Source: Aldrovandia affinis
Lineage: Eukaryota; Chordata; Actinopteri; Notacanthiformes; Halosauridae
Direction: 5' to 3'
Assembly: GCA_029706075.1 (NCBI GenBank)
Contig: JAINUG010000393.1
Coordinates: 248,001-312,000, forward strand
Length of the DNA: 64,000 nt
A model generated the notes under the pieces. That model did no database searches, was not told the origin of the DNA, and saw nothing but the letters and a program-made list of their open reading frames with translations. How positions within the stretch are numbered: position 1 is the stretch's first letter; each line of letters begins with the position of its first letter. The position numbers and the translations under genes were made by a program. This document shows positions 34,071-44,774 of this stretch, piece by piece.

Positions 34071-34152
34071 TTTGTTTGTTTGTTTATTTTTTATTTTATT
34101 TTATTTTATTTTTATTTATTTTTTTAAATTTAATTTTTAATTTTTTTTTAAA
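34071..34152. repeat. T-rich low-complexity tract
   Basis: Runs of TTTG and TTTTA units lie at the 5' end of the minus-strand LINE. No other structure is visible. Confidence 0.8.
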
Positions 34153-34724
34153 ATGGACTAATTTACTATTCAATTTGGCACTGAGAGATATATAATATTG
34201 AATGTTTTTGCACAGATGCGTGTACTGTTTGTCCACTATTGGTTTATTCGTTTGTTGTTGTTGTTTGATGGTTTTATGTTTTACTGTTCTGCCTTCATAA
34301 TTACCCATCTCATCTCATCTCATTGTCTAAACCGCTTATTCCTGGTCAGGGTCGCGGGGGGGCTGGAGCCTATCCCAGCATGCATAGGGGCGAGAGGCAG
34401 GAATAAACCCTGGACAGGTCGCCAATCCATCGCAGGGCACACACACCATTCACTCACACACTCATACCTACGGGCAATTTAGACTCTCCAATTAGGCTAA
34501 CGTGCATGTCTTTGGACTGTGGGAGGAAACCGGAGTACCCGGAGGAAACCCACGCGGACACGGGAGAACATGCAAACTCCACACAGAAAGGCCCCCGGCC
34601 TGGATTCGAACCCGAGACCTTCTTGCTGTGAGGCGACAGTGCTATCCACTGCACCACCGTGCCGCCTTCATAATTACCCTTTGGGGATAAATAAAGTTTA
34701 ATTGAATTTGAATTTGAATTTATA
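34153..34724 (+). mobile_element. 3' end of another LINE of the 45-48 kb family
   Basis: The sequence from ACTATTCAATTTG to GGGATAAATAAAGTTTAATTG plus an AATTTG-repeat tail matches the 3' end of the LINE at 44,775-47,997. It is interrupted by a complete SINE (34,306-34,663). Only the 3' UTR is present. Confidence 0.8.
34306..34663 (-). mobile_element. Full-length tRNA-derived SINE with an RTE/Rex3-like tail
   Basis: On the minus strand a tRNA-like head (GGCGGCACGGTGGTGCAGTGG, then GGTTCGAATCC as B box) is followed by a body and a tail of GATGA repeats. It is 358 bp long and is flanked by the 15-bp target duplication GCCTTCATAATTACC (34,291-34,305 and 34,664-34,678). The tail resembles RTE/Rex3 LINE ends, which suggests its mobilising partner. 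A 104-bp relative sits at 52,164-52,267. Confidence 0.93.
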
Positions 34725-34800
34725 CTATGGTTTACACCTACTGCTGATGTTGTATACTATGGTTTACACACACTGCTGATGTTGTATGCTATGGTTTACA

Positions 34801-35312
34801 CAATCAATCAATCAATCAAATTTTATTTATATAGCACATTTAACATGACGCTCGTCAACCAAAGTGCTTTACAATACAGGTAGACTAAGGGTAAAAATAA
34901 ACAGAAAATAAACAACCAACAGACATACAAAGGAACAGAACAAACAAGGCAGGAGTCAGTGTGAGTCGGGAACGCTAAGGAATACAAGTGAGTTTTGAGC
35001 TTAGATTTAAAGGACTCGATGGAGGGGCAAATCTGATGGACATGGGGATGCTGTTCCAGAGGTCAGGGGCCGCGACAGCAAAAGCACGCCCCCCCCTAGA
35101 CTTGAGGTTGGACTTACGGGTGGTTAGGAGACCCTTATCAGCAGATCTGAGGGCCCTGACGTTGGTATAGGGGGTGAGGAGGTCTGCTAGGTAGGAGGGG
35201 GCCTTACCATTTAGAGCTTTGTAGACAAATAAAATAACTTTAAAATCTATCCTATAGCGTACTGGGAGCCAATGAAGGGAGGCAAGGACAGGGGTGATAT
35301 GAGCTCTCTTCC
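34801..35312 (-). mobile_element. L2-like LINE fragment in the minisatellite
   Basis: On the minus strand the C-terminal coding part (HITPVLASLHWLPVRYRIDFK, LWNSIPMSIR) is followed by a 3' UTR with AAAGCACTTTGG and GCTATATAAATAAAA. The tail is TTGA repeats (CAAT units on the plus strand). It is strongly 5'-truncated. Confidence 0.85.
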
Positions 35313-35571
35313 GAGTACATACACATATTCTCATACACACACTTTATGTTGTATACTATGGTTTACACATGCTGATGACGTTGTATGCTATGGTTTACAC
35401 ATGCTGCCAATGTTGTATGCTATGGTTTACATGCTACTGATGTTGTATGCTATGGTTTACACACACTTGATGTTGTATGCTATGGTTTACACATGCTATT
35501 GATGTTGTATGCTATGGTTTACACACGCTGATAATGTTGTATACTATGGTTTACACACGCTGTTTATGTTG

Positions 35572-36557
35572 TGTCACGGTTCCACGTATTCATGCCATGT
35601 TTTATGTTTCATTCATGTCACGTTTCATTTCATGTCATGTCTTGATTCTGTTTTCATGTTACGTTTCTGTTCTTAGTTAAGTCATACACTTTTCCATGTT
35701 CTTTCCGCAGATCTTGCGTTCATGCTTTGTTCAATCTCTCAATCTCCTTGTCTGATTACTAATTTACTAACAATTAGATAGGTTTATTGTCTCTGCTAGC
35801 ACGATTGGCAATTTAGTAACACTAATTGCCAACGTGCTGGAGATTTACTAATTACTAACTCACTAACCATGTGTATTCATGTTTCCTTTCGTTTCTAGTT
35901 CATGTCAATTTACTAATCTACTAACGCTAGGTCAGGATAGGATAATTACTAACAACGACTAATTATCTTGTTACCTTGTTACGCTCTCCTCAGCTGTTTT
36001 CTGTTTCGCTCTGTTCTCAAGCTAAGTGTCTGCACCTGTCTACACCTGCATATAAGCTCAGTGTTTTTGTCACGTCTTTGGGAAATTGTTGCCTAGTTCA
36101 CTATTGTACTCTTGAGTGTTTTCGTTGTCTGATTCTTTGTTACGATCCAAGCCTGTTTCATGACCATTGTACCTGCCTGCCGTTTTGTTACCACTGCCTG
36201 TTTAGACCACAAGTTTTTGCCTCCTGTCTTTTGTGCCTTTGCCCCGCGGAGCAGACTTCGGTCTTGTCTCTTGCACCGTCCCTGACTACGAGCCTGCCTA
36301 CCGTCCTCCTGTACATCTGCCCCGCTGACAGCTACTCTGGTTTATTTTGATTCTTTGCATGGTTTACCGAGTTCGAGACTGCCTTCTCCCTCGGTACTGT
36401 ATTTTGGTTATTGCCTTGATTTTTTGGTTATCGGACTTTGCTTTTGTTTTGACTACGTCTCCTGAACATTCCTCTAATAAAGCCCTTGCGGGTCTTTATT
36501 TTATGTCATTTTGTCTGAGTCGTGCATTTCGGGTCCAACCCTCACGTACCCGTCTCA
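35572..36557 (+). repeat. Solo LTR in the minisatellite
   Basis: The 986-bp segment begins TGTCACGGTTCC and ends CCCGTCTCA, with the target duplication TGTTG (35,567-35,571 and 36,558-36,562) taken from a minisatellite unit. AATAAA near 36,477 fits plus orientation. No internal element sequence is present. Confidence 0.85.
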
Positions 36558-37302
36558 TGTTGTATACTATGGTTTACACACACTTCTGATGTTGTATGCT
36601 ATGGTTTACACATGCTGCCGATGTTGTATGCTATGATTTACACACAGTACTGATGCTATGGTTTACACATGCTGCTGATGTTGGATGCTATGGTTTACAC
36701 ACATGTCTGATGTTGTATACTATGGTTTGCATACACTTGGTGCTGTATGCGATTGTTTACACACAGTTGATGTTGTATGCTATGATTTACACATGCTGTT
36801 GATGGTGTATACTATGGTTTACACACACTGCCAAAGTTATATGCTATGGTTTACACACGCTGCCAATGTTGTATGCTATGATTTACATTCTACTGATGTT
36901 GTATGCTAGGGTTTACACATGCTGCCAATGTTGTATGCTATGGTTTGCACACACTATTGATGTTGTATACTATGGTTTACACATGCTGTTTATGTTGTAT
37001 GCTATGGTTTACACACACTGTTGATGTTGTATGCTATGGTTTACACACACTGTTGATGGTGTATGCTATGGTTTACACACACTTGATGTTGTATGCTATG
37101 GGTTACACATGCTACCAATGTTGTATATTATGGTTTACACACACTGCCAATGTTGTGCACTATGGCTTACACACACTATTGATGTTGTATGCTATGGTTT
37201 ACACACACTTGATGTTGTATACTATGGTTTACACATGCTGTTGACATTGTATGCTATGGTTTACACACACTTGATGTTGTATACTATGGTTTACATAAAT
37301 TT

Positions 37303-37547
37303 TTAAATTTACATTTACATTTTTACCTTTACATTTTTAGGCCTTTAGCAGACGCTCTTATCCAGAGCGACTGACACAGTTTTACATTTCTTTACATACA
37401 ATCCATTTATACAGCTGGATATTAACTGAAGCAATTCAGGTTAAGTACCTTGCTCAAGGGTACAACAGCAGTGCTCCACCTGGGAATCGAATCTGCAACC
37501 TCTGAGTTACAGGCCCAGCTCCCTAACCATTACACTACACTGCCAGC
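37303..37547 (-). mobile_element. tRNA-derived SINE in the minisatellite
   Basis: This is the same family as 30,845-31,065. On the minus strand the head is GTGTAGTGTAATGGTTAGGG and the tail contains CGCTCTGGATAAGAGCGTC. The ends are approximate. Confidence 0.85.
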
Positions 37548-38345
37548 CACTCGCTGTTTATGTTGTATACTATGGATTACACACACACTGTTGGTGTTGT
37601 ATGCTATGGTTTCCACATGATACTGATGTTGTATACTATGGTTGACACATGCTGCTGATGTTGTATACTATGGTTTACACACACTTGATGTTGTATGCTA
37701 TGGTTTGCACATACTGCTGATGTATGCTATGGTTTACACACGCTGCTAATGTTGTATGCTATGGTTTACATGCTGCTGATGTTGTATGCTATGGTTTACA
37801 CACACTGTTTATGTTGTATACTATGATTTACACACACTTGATGTTGTATGCTATGGTTTACACACACGATGTTGTATACTATGATTTACACACACTTGAT
37901 GTTGTATGCTATGGTTTATACACACTACTGATGCAGTATACTATGGTTTACACACGCTGTTGATGGTTTGCACATACTGCTGATGTATGCTATGGTTTAC
38001 ACACGCTGCTAATGTTGTATGCTATGGTTTACACATGCTGTTTATGTTGTATACTATGGTTTACACACACTGCCAATGTTGTATGCTATGGTTTACACAT
38101 GCTGTTGGTGTTGTATGCTATGGTTTACACACACTTGATGTTGTATGCTATGGTTTACACACGCTACTGATGTTGTATACTGTGGTTTACACACACTTGA
38201 TGTTGTATGCTATGGTTTACACACGCTGCTAATGTTGTATGCTATGGTTTACACACACTGCTGATGTTTTTTTGCTATGGTTTACAACACGCTCTTGGTG
38301 TTGCATGCTATGTTTTACACACTCTGCTGATGTTGTATACTATGG

Positions 38346-38764
38346 TGTTGTAAATCAATGACTTCCTCTTTATATTCCTACACATTTATATCAAGTGACT
38401 GCTTCTGCCAAGACTCAGCACACCGCCGACAAGATGAGGATGTTGTCCAAGGCTTGGTGGAAAAAATACGTCTGCATCCAGTGATTTCAAGAGTGTGTGT
38501 GTGTGTGTGGAGGGGGGGACTGGAAGGGGACGGCTGTAAGAGTATGGCGATGGATTTGTTTTCTCCAAACGCAGAGGAGCATCTTGGTTCACACAGATGC
38601 CAGGGCCGGATCGAGGGGCTACAGTGGGAGACCGATGCTCAGCTGATGGTGCTGTGTGCTCAATGGGGAGATGAACACTTGGATCTGCATGGGCAGAAAC
38701 ATCAGACTTTCATGAAACTCTGAATGGCCCACAGTGCGTCTGCCTGCAGCTGATGACAGATGGC
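38346..38764. other. Unassigned sequence with a short open frame
   Basis: A plus-strand frame of 121 codons (38,358-38,723) includes a TG microsatellite and ends HLDLHGQKHQTFMKL. It resembles no family I know and has no clear gene structure, so no gene is called. Confidence 0.3.
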
Positions 38765-38874
38765 TACTTCACTGAACCATGCTCAAGGGTACAACAGCAC
38801 TGCCCCACCTGGGAATTGAACCTGCAACCTCAGTTACAAGCCCACTTCCCTAACCATTATACTACACTGCTGCC
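38765..38874 (-). mobile_element. SINE head fragment
   Basis: This is the tRNA-like half of the family at 30,845-31,065 (GGTTCAATTCC and ACCCTTGAGCA on the minus strand). The tail half is missing. Confidence 0.8.
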
Positions 38875-40204
38875 TGTAAGGATGCCAGCGAATCAGCTCA
38901 AGCCATGACTTTAGGCTTGGAGGTCACCGGTACATTTTTGTCACATCTTGGTTAGCGCACTCGCATGTCAGTCAGTTTGGGGTCACAGTTTTTCCTTTGG
39001 GGCTCAAAAGATTTCAAATGGATGTTTGAATGCAGGGTTGAAGGGAGGATGTTCGTACTGAACCATCTGGATAAAAGTGGAAGGTTGACTATCCTAATGC
39101 TGTATTGCAAGCCAACCTATTGCCCCTCCTTGTTTTTATTAAACAAGGATAAGCTAGTGAATTTTACAGTCATTTAATCATGTAAAAATTTATAAAAATG
39201 TAAGATGATGATAATGGTTTGTATTTCATGTGATGAGATGTTTCAATTATGTATCTTTGTCAGGGTTAATTAACTTGGTCACTCTCTGTGTATATATACT
39301 GCATACTCTCATTTCAAACAAACAGTATGTTGGTCACCTTGCAAATCACATGACAGTTACATAAACAAACAGATCTGTCTGGACAAATTAAATGAAAGTG
39401 GCAATAAAAACAAAGAAAATTACACTACCATGATCTCTGTTAATATGTGTGAATTATAATGAAAGATTTTTATGTGTTGAATAACGTGAAAAAGTTGGTT
39501 GAAAAGGCATGTTGGTTCCAGCTCATTTGGTTTAAAATGTCCAAATAAAGCAGTTATTCCAGAATACATCTTTTGAGTTTACCAGACTTACAATGTTTTT
39601 TATGTTTAGCTGTTGTTCATTTTGGAATGAAGAAAAACAACTAGTTATCTTGGATGTTCAGTCAAAGTGACAACAAAAGGAACTAAAGGGTTTCAAAATA
39701 AACAAGATTAAAATAAAAAAGAATAACATGATTGCCATCCCAATTTCACCATTGGATTTCAGCGAGGGCCATTAAAATAGCATTGCTAACCAACTCACTG
39801 CCTAACCAAGCCACACAAACATGTCATAATGTAACCTGTTACTACTAAATGTATATACAATACACACACTCATGACATAAAGCACACACATCTTGCAATT
39901 ACTTTGTAAAAACTATTCTGTTAAGTGGATAGGGAGGCAGGGAGGGGGGTAAAGAAAACGTGTTTGCGTCAGGTGAAATCAGTGAAACTAGCACCGTGCC
40001 AGGTTAATTTCATAAACTCATACCTATTAACGCCAGCTGTTGACATGAACTCCTGCTAAACTCTTGTTGACGGTGGTGAGGGCATTGGGTGAGTGAGATT
40101 ACACCTTAACAACATTTAATCTATCACATAATTGCCTCACATAGCCAGGCTCTCTGGTAGTGAACATTGCCCTGTTGTGCTTATGTGAGTGTGTACGTGT
40201 GTGT
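38875..40204. other. AT-rich sequence, nothing recognised
   Basis: No coding, repeat or RNA feature could be supported in this 1.3-kb stretch. Confidence 0.4.
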
Positions 40205-40430
40205 GTGTGTAATGAAGATGTAGTGAGGGGTAATGAAGATGTAGTGGGGGTAATGGCGATGTACTGAGGGGTAATGGAAGTATACTGAGGGGTAATGGAC
40301 ATGTAGTGAGGGTAATCGAGATGTAGTGTGGGATAATGGAGATGTAATGAGGGGTAATGGAGATGTAGTGTGGGATAATGGAGATGTAATGAGGGGTAAT
40401 GGAGATGTAGTGAGGGGAAATGTAGTTGGG
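40205..40430. repeat. Minisatellite of about 21-bp units
   Basis: Around ten copies of units such as GTAATGGAGATGTAGTGAGG occur, some ATAATGG variants. Frames across it are open because 21 is divisible by three. Confidence 0.88.
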
Positions 40431-40439
40431 TACATAGAA

Positions 40440-41790
40440 ACTCCCCCACCGCCTCCTATCCAACAGAATATAATCCCCTTCCAAACCCAACATCAGTGCC
40501 CTAACTTCCCCCTGGGACAGTCCTACCCTCTTCACCACCCACAGGTTTCAAGCCCGCCACAGTGCCACCTTGAAACAACAAGCTAAGATCCACCCACAAG
40601 AACCTTCCACCCCCCCATAACCCCTTGGCAACAACCCATAAACAAAAAAATCATGTGACATGCTCCCCCCCGCCACAATTGACCAAACACCCCCAAAACT
40701 AAACTCCTAACTCCCCTGGCAAAACCACAATCACCAAAAACGTGCTGCATTGTCTCTTCCCCCCCACAACCCTCCTGAGGACACGTCCTCACCCTGGCCA
40801 GGCCCCGCCAGAAGAAAAAATCCTGCACAGGAAGGCATCTATGGACGGGCTGCCATGCCACCACCCTATGTTCATTTCTGAGGGCCTTCTCCCTAATCCA
40901 CCCCCAGATCACCTTTAACTCGTTAGGCAGGAATTGCCCCATTGCCCCAACACCACTGCCCTCCCTTGCTGCCTCACCTGCTCCACCACTAGCTGAAGGA
41001 GCCGCCCCTCAGCCAGCCGCCCCTCCAGACCATGCCGTCACACACCACCACCCCCACTAAGTCCACTACCCTCACTAAGTGCCCTGGAACCACCCACCCA
41101 TAAGGTTGCCGCAATGATAAGCTTACCCACCCAAACCTCCTCAGTGCTGGAAATAACGCGAACCGTAATAAACAAAAATAATTCTCCCTCGGCCCCCCCA
41201 GCTCCAAACACACCTGCAAAATATGACAAATGAAAGCTACCTGTAACACTAAGGGGAAATCTGGCACATTCAGCCCCCCCTGCTCTACTGGCTGGCCGGC
41301 ACATCACTGCCCGGGCCATCCAATCCATCCCGACCCCCAAAAGAAATGAAAAAACTATTTCACCAGTGCTTTCCCCTGCCAATACGGCAAACCCCATAAC
41401 TGTGCCACATATAACAAGATCGGCTGCACCATGTTCTGGAGAACCACAGCCTTACCCACCAGCATCAGGGGCCGCTGTGCCCACATCCCTACCTTCTTCC
41501 TCACCCATCCCAGATAGTCCTCCCAGGACTGCACGGCTGCCCCCTCCGCTCCTACCCACACCCCGCACCATCTCCCGCTCCACTGGGAAGGGCACCCACC
41601 AGGGCGCCCTTTCCCCCTTCCACTTATAGAGGAGCCAGATTACGCCCTTCCGCATGGAGGGGGGCAAGCACTCCTTATAAACCACCACTAAGTCCTCTCC
41701 CACTACCTCCCGCATAGCTTTGTAAAATTCATAAGGCAGCCCATCCCAGCTCAGCATCCTCCCCTTCCTACACCATTGCAGTGGATCACT
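40440..41790 (-). mobile_element. Tx1/L1-group LINE remnant
   Basis: On the minus strand LSWDGLPYEFYKAM and KGVIWLLYKWKGERAPWW are reverse transcriptase finger motifs. Further on, GWVRKKVGMWAQRPLMLVGKAVVL and, near the end, VVAWQPVHRCLPVQDFFFWRG with TCPQEGCGGEETMQHVFGDC (a CCHC-like zinc knuckle) are typical of fish Tx1-like LINE C-termini. The catalytic part of the reverse transcriptase is missing, and frames shift between pieces. Confidence 0.75.
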
Positions 41791-43325
41791 GCTGGAATAG
41801 AATAGATGCCTAGTGCCAGCCCTTCCACAGACTCAGGGGTGGGAGCAGGTGGCAAGCAAGAAAGGGCGTCAGCATTTCTATTTAACGATCCAGGTCGATA
41901 CTGGAGTTTACAATCCGAAAAACGTGCATGGTTTAAGCCACATATCCTGCACCCCTACATAAACAACTGGGACCTTAATGATACTGAGCTTAACCGGGAG
42001 TAAAGTGCTTGAGATGAGCAGGCCTGAAGGAAGCTGGTCACCCCTCTGTTCAAAGGGCTCAAGTAAGGCCGAAGTTACAAGAGAAGCCAATCCTTGGTGA
42101 CAGATAGCTGTAACCAGCATAAAATAACCCGCCGGGACACAGATAGCGGTGCCCGGAGGAATGGTGATTTTACCCAAAAATCCAGATTTGGAAAGGTGGT
42201 CCAATGTCTGGCACAATGATAAAGCTTGTCTCCAAATGTTGTTGGTGGTTTGTATGGAAGGGGAATGAAACAAAGCGGTGCCATGATGGCTAGATAATTC
42301 CTGGTAGCAGCTGCTGAGGACATTCATGCCAAGCAAGCCAGGGATGGAATCTTTCTGTCGCTTGGTAACTGAATCAGGGAGGTCCTTTACTACAAGGACG
42401 CCCATGCCAGGTAGAACCCTCCCCAGAACTTCCACATCAAGCTCTAAATAACCTAGATATGGAATGTTTAATCCATTAGCAGCCTTAAGCTGGAGCCAGC
42501 TGCATGGCTGTAGCTGAGCTTGGATCTGAGACTGAAAATGTTGTCTGAAGAAACCCTCAGTTACGGTGGTCACTATTGACCCGGTGTCCAGTAGGCATGA
42601 AACAATCATGCCCCCCATAAGAATCTCAAACACAGGACACTGGCCAATGAGTGTGGAATGTGATGTGACAGTTTGAGTTGTGTTCTGACTGGAGCCCACA
42701 GACCTCCCCCCTGGTGCCTGGCTCTTAGCACCGGAGGGCACTCGTTTTCTGACAGCACAGGTGCACTGGTGCTAGCATTCTCAGTTTGACCCTGGCAAAA
42801 AAAAATCCTACTCCCATTTGGCCTTGACCGCCCACCCCACTCACCCTCACAAAACCTAGCAATATGGCCAGGCTGGTTACAACGCATGCAAATTGGGGTG
42901 CCACCTGGATGGAACTGGTATGACCTGGGCTGAAAACCACCCCCCAACACTCACCAACCCCCTGTGGTTGATGAGTGTTGGGAGCCCGATGAGTGTTTGG
43001 TGCTCAATTGTGTTAATATAGCATCCAACTGTGCTTGCTGTTTACAGAGACACTCTTTTAATTCTGATAACTCATACTGGGCTTGGCCACAACCACATTT
43101 GACTCCACATTACACTCACCAACCACCTTGACTTGGATGCCACAGGAGTATGCTCTAGCTCGAAGGTGGCTTGGTTGTTCGCCTTCATCAACCCAGCATA
43201 AAGCTTCACTATGGATGGTTAGAAAATAAATGTGAGAGTCAAGTCGTACAAGCCGCTTCAACTCCCTATGAAGCATGTGATCCCTGACATATTCAATAAA
43301 TTGGTCTTGAGTAACACAGTCTGGG

Positions 43326-44012
43326 TGTTACGTGCGGTAAATGCAGACCTGGACCCAAAAGCGGACTCGACACGGAGATGGTAATTGCGCTCCGCTCAGG
43401 AGGTGTTTAATCAAGGAACAAATAAAAGTGACGGAAACAAGCCGTCCAAAAACAAACAGGCAAAACAGGATTAGCCGTGCGGCTAAATAAACAAGAAACA
43501 GGGAATCCAAAAACAACCGGCAAAAAACAGGAAAGCCGTGCGGCTACTAAACAAGAAACAAAATAAACACAGGCAGATTCAGGAATATTCGCGAAGTCAG
43601 GAACAGGTAACCAAATGAAAGCAGTGCTAGAAAAACTAGTACGCAAAGGCAATGGGCTAAACGAGTGCCGGGTTTAAATAGGCAAAAGCATTAACTAATA
43701 AGGGCAGCGTGCAGAATGTGTAGGGGAAAACAATTGTGACAGGCTGAAACGAAACGAGGGAACAAGAAACAGATTGGGGCAGCGTGCAAAATGTGCAGGG
43801 AACAACAATTGTGACAGGCTAAACGAAACGAGGGAACAAGAAACAGATTGGGGCAGCGTGCAGAATGTGCAGGGAAAAACAATAGACAGATTGCGCGGCC
43901 GCGCCCATAACACAGACAACCCAGGGAGAACGCAAAAACCAGACATGACACGCAAGGAACAAAGTGGCAGAAAAACACAAGGAAAGTGAACAGGGCGGAC
44001 AGCGATGTAACA
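43326..44012 (-). repeat. Solo LTR inside the third Gypsy fossil
   Basis: The 687-bp segment begins TGTTACGTGCGG and ends GATGTAACA, with the target duplication CTGGG (43,321-43,325 and 44,013-44,017). It includes a tandem repeat of about 68 bp (43,701-43,885) with GAAACGAGGGAACAAGAAAC. Confidence 0.9.
43701..43885. repeat. Tandem repeat of about 68 bp within the solo LTR
   Basis: Between two and three units share GATTGGGGCAGCGTGCA and ATGTGCAGGGAA. It is an internal LTR expansion. Confidence 0.8.
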
Positions 44013-44636
44013 CTGGGTTTAGAATGCCCCTGGGGTCTTTACATTTCACATCTTCCATTAGTGCAAGCAAAGCATGAGAAAATTCACATAAAATTTCCAG
44101 CTGTTGACGTTGGATGTTTCTGCACTTCAATATATGACTGTGAACGCCTAAAACTCTCCAGTAATATTTTTAGAATGCTATCAGGGTCACTGCGTTCTGC
44201 ACTTTCGTTCCCTAGGAATGTACACATACAGTTCAGTTGTTGGGCTACTGACTGGTTCATTGGAAGACCCCTCACCACTGCCATTCGGAATCGGTTGTTG
44301 TCCACTAAGGCCTTGTTGACGCCTGTTATTACCCGACTGTAGTTGCTATATTCCCTCAGTTAACAGTCTAAGCTGCTCTTCTACACCGTCAGTTGACATA
44401 ACCCCAGTTACTACTGGAAAAAAACAAAACAACAAAAAACAAACAATTGAAAAGAATGAATGAATTAAATAAGGAGTATATAAGGAGTGTTTACAGTAGA
44501 TCTACTTCACAACTCAGGGTCACCATATTTCTCCTTTCCCACCTCTGGACAGGTGTAGGCTCTCTGTCTTAGGTCTTCCTGTGTAACCACTGTTTTTCTA
44601 TTGACTAAGGGTCTTACCACCCTTACACTCCCACCT

Positions 44637-44661
44637 GGTTCGAATCCTGCCGACTACGCCA
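44637..44661 (-). other. Primer-binding site matching tRNA-Ser
   Basis: The plus strand reads GGTTCGAATCCTGCCG followed by ACTACGCCA, which equals the 3' end of a vertebrate tRNA-Ser including CCA. On the element's own strand this is the complement starting TGGCGTAGTCGG, placed two bases after an LTR end (ACA). It identifies the primer of the third Gypsy fossil. Confidence 0.85.
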
Positions 44662-44663
44662 AA

Positions 44664-44774
44664 TGTGGCCTCCGGGAGGTGCTATGCTCTCATACAGGTA
44701 ATAGTGTAGACTACGCCACTCCCAGTTATGAGGGTGGGAGACCCTGGTAAGGTTATTAGTAAAACCCACCCTTC
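44664..44774 (-). repeat. Remnant of the 5' LTR of the third Gypsy fossil
   Basis: The LTR end (TGTGGCC on the plus strand) is set by the adjacent primer-binding site. The other end is lost where the next LINE begins, or it may resume after 47,997. The extent is uncertain. Confidence 0.5.

Larger units (their letters stand above)
34726..38345. repeat. Minisatellite of about 32-bp units, interrupted three times
   Basis: Units such as GATGTTGTATGCTATGG followed by TTTACACACACTGCT recur over about 1.9 kb of net sequence. A LINE fragment (34,801-35,312), a solo LTR (35,572-36,557) and a SINE (37,303-37,547) have inserted into it. Units are 28-33 bp and typically 32, and all three plus-strand frames are open across a consensus unit. 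Long open frames here (for example 36,903-37,244) come from that and are not genes. Confidence 0.93.
41800..44661 (-). mobile_element. Third Ty3/Gypsy fossil (gag, protease, end of RNase H)
   Basis: On the minus strand the pieces run from a tRNA-Ser-type primer-binding site (44,637-44,661) through gag (44,305 to about 43,020, split by a solo LTR), a CCHC knuckle (CMRCNQPGHIARFC, about 42,850), an aspartic protease (SCLLDTGSIVTTV, about 42,590) and a short RNase H end (YRPGSLNRNADALS, about 41,860). Most of pol is absent. The element is old and clearly broken. The protease part is the best-kept stretch. Confidence 0.78.

Noticed and set aside
35272-38232. Long frames of the MVYTHCLLMLW type
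   Set aside because: They are translations of the 32-bp minisatellite. No promoter, codon bias or homology supports a protein.
38358-38723. 121-codon plus-strand frame ending HLDLHGQKHQTFMKL
   Set aside because: It includes a TG microsatellite and matches no family known to me. It was left as unassigned sequence.
40099-40586. His/Tyr/Leu-rich frames on both strands
   Set aside because: They are translations of the 21-bp minisatellite and its flanks.
44637-44661. tRNA-Ser gene
   Set aside because: Only the 3' end of the tRNA is present, next to an LTR border. It is a primer-binding site.
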